Program-made: the position numbers and the translations under genes
Part shown: piece by piece, positions 63,180 through 64,000 of the stretch
Layout of the letters: the number at the start of each line of letters is the position of its first letter
How positions within the stretch are numbered: the first letter of the stretch is position 1
Assembly: GCA_037833965.1 (NCBI GenBank)
Contig: AP031356.1
Coordinates: 13,786,501-13,850,500 of the forward strand
DNA length: 64,000 nucleotides
Origin: Marchantia polymorpha subsp. ruderalis
Taxonomy: Eukaryota; Streptophyta; Marchantiopsida; Marchantiales; Marchantiaceae
Reading direction: 5' to 3'
The notes under the pieces: generated by a model
Seen by the model: only the letters and a program-made list of their open reading frames with translations
Database searches by the model: none
What the model was told of the DNA's origin: nothing

Positions 63180-63967
63180 TAGAAACATTTCCTGTGGACG
63201 ATAGATGGGCCCGACTCATCGTACTCGGCCTTGGCGATCCACATCTGCAATTTCCGAAGCGAAGCTCAATATTGTGCTTGTCACAACAACATGAATCATC
63301 ATGTGGAATAGAGAAGCAAAGTGATTGGTGGTAGCGTAGGGAGGAAACATTACCTGCTGGAAGGTGCTGAGAGAAGCCAAGATAGATCCTCCGATCCAGA
63401 CGCTGTACTTCCTCTCTGGTGGTGCAACAACCTTAATCTTCATGCTGCTGGGAGCAAGGCTGGTGATTTCCCTGGTCATACGCTCGGCGATACCTGGGAA
63501 CATGGTCGTTCCTCCAGACAACACAATGTTTCCATACAAGTCCTTACGGATATCCACGTCACACTTCATGATTGAATTGTAGGTGGTCTCGTGGATACCA
63601 GATGCCTCCATACCGATCAATGAGGGTTGGAACAGAACCTCTGGGCACCTGAATCTTTCGGCACCAATGGTGATAACTTGACCGTCGGGAAGCTCGTAGC
63701 TCTTTTCCAGTGAGGAGCTGGATCGGGAGGTGTCAAGCTCTTGCTCGAAGTCAAGTGCAACATATGCAAGCTTTTCCTTCATGTCTCTCACAATTTCACG
63801 CTCTGCGGTGGTGGTGAAAGAGTAACCTCTCTCGGTCAAGATCTTCATCAAAGCGTCGGTAAGATCACGTCCGGCAAGATCCAACCTCAGGATGGCGTGG
63901 GGAAGAGAGTAACCTTCGTAAATTGGGACGGTGTGAGTGACACCATCACCAGAATCCAAAACAATAC
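63180..63967 (-). CDS. ACT: Actin, second copy (3' part; gene runs off the right edge)
   Basis: Two exons on the minus strand (63967-63354 and 63245-63180) correspond to codons 152-377 and have exactly the same lengths (614 and 66 nt) and splice positions as in the first actin. The protein part begins with the [16 protein letters not shown] loop and ends [11 protein letters not shown]. It differs from copy 1 at a few places, for example EGYS for EGYA, VALDFEQ for VAIDFEQ, TSRSSSS for TARTSSS and GIAERM for GISDRM. The first two exons lie beyond 64,000. No lesion is visible, so it is probably functional. Confidence 0.96.
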
Positions 63968-64000
63968 CTGTAGTTCAAAGAAATGGGCCATTCGCGCAAA

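Overview
The window is nuclear DNA of a land plant, most likely a bryophyte (moss or liverwort grade; inference). The evidence is spliced genes with GT-AG introns, plant-type actins with introns at codons 20, 152 and 356, a ribulose-phosphate 3-epimerase with a transit-peptide-like N-terminus, a plant-style SAMHD1-like HD hydrolase, and large AT-rich tracts full of decayed transposons. I could not fix the genus. All exon joins below were read by eye from splice sites, reading phase and family conservation.

Layout: 1-830 holds the end of an unidentified minus-strand gene. 830-5,100 is AT-rich with no gene seen. 6,592-9,074 (+) is a four-exon SLC25-type carrier resembling the aspartate/glutamate (Aralar) group, with a very long N-terminal extension. 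A tRNA-Arg(UCU) lies at 12,301-12,373 (-). An 18-exon SAMHD1-like gene occupies 13,500-19,152 (+). 20.5-25.1 kb is a decayed LINE (minus strand) whose 5' end is a tandem array of about 165-bp monomers; a decayed hAT-like transposase follows at 26.2-27.5 kb. A nine-exon chloroplast-type ribulose-phosphate 3-epimerase fills 31,241-34,254 (+).

From 35.5 to 42 kb there is a weak transposon remnant and two small minus-strand genes (37,419-37,868 and 41,096-41,551) that are paralogues of each other and belong to no family I recognise. Two actin genes in the same orientation (44,970-46,549 complete; 63,180 to beyond the right edge, partial) share their 3' flanks and mark a segmental duplication. Between them is an AT-rich island (51-60.7 kb) carrying a well-defined 2,992-bp hAT transposon with perfect 12-bp terminal inverted repeats and an 8-bp target duplication.

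The host genes are housekeeping genes (metabolite transport, dNTP control, Calvin/pentose phosphate metabolism, cytoskeleton) and do not form a pathway cluster. The most novel items are the unrecognised paralogue pair, twin perfect hairpins inside the hAT element, a compensated hairpin shared by both actin 3' flanks, and the long N-terminus of the carrier.
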